DNA from: Seminibacterium arietis
GTDB lineage: Bacteria > Pseudomonadota > Gammaproteobacteria > Enterobacterales > Pasteurellaceae
DNA length: 64,000 nucleotides
NCBI RefSeq assembly: GCF_042675725.1
Contig: NZ_JBHTJN010000011.1
Span: 124,001 to 188,000 of the forward strand
Direction of reading: 5' to 3'
Under the pieces are notes generated by a model. The model made no database searches and was not told where the DNA came from. It saw nothing but the letters and a program-made list of their open reading frames with translations. Shown one piece after another: positions 63,267 to 64,000 of the stretch. The position numbers and the translations under genes are program-made. Position 1 is the first letter of the stretch. Every line of letters starts with the position of its first letter.

Positions 63267-64000
63267 ATGTTTCAATTTCTCAAAGCCTCTCCACCTGCGG
63301 AGAAGAAAATAGCACCAAATCTCATTGATTCGGAATATAAAAAATTACGCTAGCAAGTATTTGCTAGTGTTTTTATTGGATATGCTGCGTATTACTTAAT
63401 TCGAAAAAATTTCTCTTTAGCAATGCCATATTTAATTGATGAATATGGTTTTACTAAAGCAGACTTAGGAACTGTTGGCGTTGCACTTTCACTTGCTTAT
63501 GGTTTTAGTAAATTTATTATGGGTAATGTATCTGATCGTAGTAACCCTAAATATTTCATCACTATTGGCTTACTATGCTCAGCAGCAGTAACTTTAATTT
63601 TCGGGTTAGTACCTGGTGTATTGTCTTCTATTCCAATCATGATCGTACTTTCGGCGTTAAATGGTTGGTTCCAAGGTATGGGATATCCGCCTGGTGCAAA
63701 AACAATGACTAACTGGTTTTCTACTTCTGAACGTGGAGTTTGGTGGAGCTGGTGGAACGTTTCGCACAATATAGGTGGTGGCTTAATTGGACCACTAGCA
63801 ATATTAGGGCTCGCAATTTTTGGTACATGGCAATCACTTTTCTACCTGCCTGCATTGATTGCAATAGTGCTTGCCTTCATTATGTTCTATTTAATGCATG
63901 ACACACCAGAATCAAAAGGGTTACCTCCAATTGATGAATATAAAGGCGAGAAAATTATTGAAAGAGTTGAGTCTGCTCATACTTTATCTTCTAAAGATAT
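63267..64000 (+). pseudogene. glpT: glpT-like glycerol-3-phosphate transporter gene interrupted by an in-frame TAG
   Basis: ATG 63267 follows an AAAAGGA ribosome site. The first 28 codons end YKKLR, then TAG at 63351-63353, and the same frame continues QVFASVFIGYAAYYLIRKNF, which is clear GlpT/organophosphate antiporter sequence. In E. coli GlpT the aligned residue is Trp (YRRLRWQIF), so one G-to-A change (TGG to TAG) explains it. The frame then stays open to the window edge with DRSNPKYF, WFQGMGYPPG and DTPESKGLPPIDEYK. A restart at the ATG in FSLAMPYL would lose the first helix. It is either a nonfunctional allele or a base error. The 3' end lies outside the window. Confidence 0.82.

Noticed and set aside
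63351..63353. TAG read as a special amino acid (recoding)
   Set aside because: The aligned residue in GlpT is an ordinary Trp, there is no pyrrolysine context, and the family does not use recoding; a point mutation is simpler.
1..64000. CRISPR array, prophage, insertion sequence or defence island
   Set aside because: No regularly spaced repeats, transposase, integrase or phage structural genes were seen. The dispersed 9-10 bp repeats are uptake sequences.

Overview
The window is a chromosomal segment of a Pasteurellaceae bacterium. The strongest evidence is the Haemophilus-type DNA uptake signal sequence (USS) AAGTGCGGT or its complement, which I counted by eye about 44 times. It is spread over both strands, inside genes and between them. 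The low G+C, the H. influenzae-like gene blocks and the competence-type CRP-S site before a periplasmic ATP-dependent DNA ligase agree with this. A complete mannose PTS (manXYZ) is present, which as I recall H. influenzae lacks, so this is probably another member of the Haemophilus/Pasteurella/Histophilus group. I cannot name the species.

Layout. 0-2.4 kb: 5' end of metF, an NRAMP-like transporter, and a Met-Leu-Gln-Gln tRNA operon. 2.4-5.8 kb: nagB-nagA-nagC, amino-sugar catabolism with its repressor. 5.8-10.4 kb: competence ligase ligA, adk, an MliC-like lysozyme-inhibitor lipoprotein, ampG and galE. 10.6-16.7 kb: mannose locus (two CRP sites, manXYZ, yobD, a large methyltransferase, manA). 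16.7-18.5 kb: hinT-ycfL-nagZ. 18.8-23.9 kb: focA-pflB, then the e(P4) phosphatase gene, then pflA. 24-26.2 kb: ilvI-ilvH. 26.3-28.2 kb: NhaC-family transporter under a lysine riboswitch. 28.4-35.4 kb: hns, purU, hemA, gloB with a divergent methyltransferase, murB, narQ. 35.5-41.2 kb: periplasmic nitrate reductase operon napDAGHBC. 41.4-46.5 kb: pnp-nlpI-deaD. 46.6-50 kb: tig-clpP-clpX. 50-53 kb: cpdA, an M15 peptidase, dapE. 53.2-56.4 kb: gloA, rnt, a transporter, priC. 56.5-62.9 kb: rpsB-tsf, ppiD, and lon with a sigma-32 promoter. 63.3 kb to the end: a glpT-like gene broken by an in-frame TAG.

Functional themes. Sugar and amino-sugar use (nag, man, galE) is joined to peptidoglycan recycling (ampG, nagZ). 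Anaerobic metabolism is represented by formate production (pfl, focA) and nitrate respiration (nap with the NarQ sensor beside it). RNA decay (pnp, deaD) and protein quality control (tig, clpXP, ppiD, lon) form housekeeping blocks. Several transcription units end in hairpins made from two inverted USS copies.

I found no prophage, insertion sequence, CRISPR array or defence island. Nothing here looks like a wholly new system. The best leads are the amber-interrupted glpT, the NRAMP homologue without its metal-site motifs, the methyltransferase inside the mannose locus, the e(P4) gene between pflB and pflA, and the riboswitch-controlled transporter.
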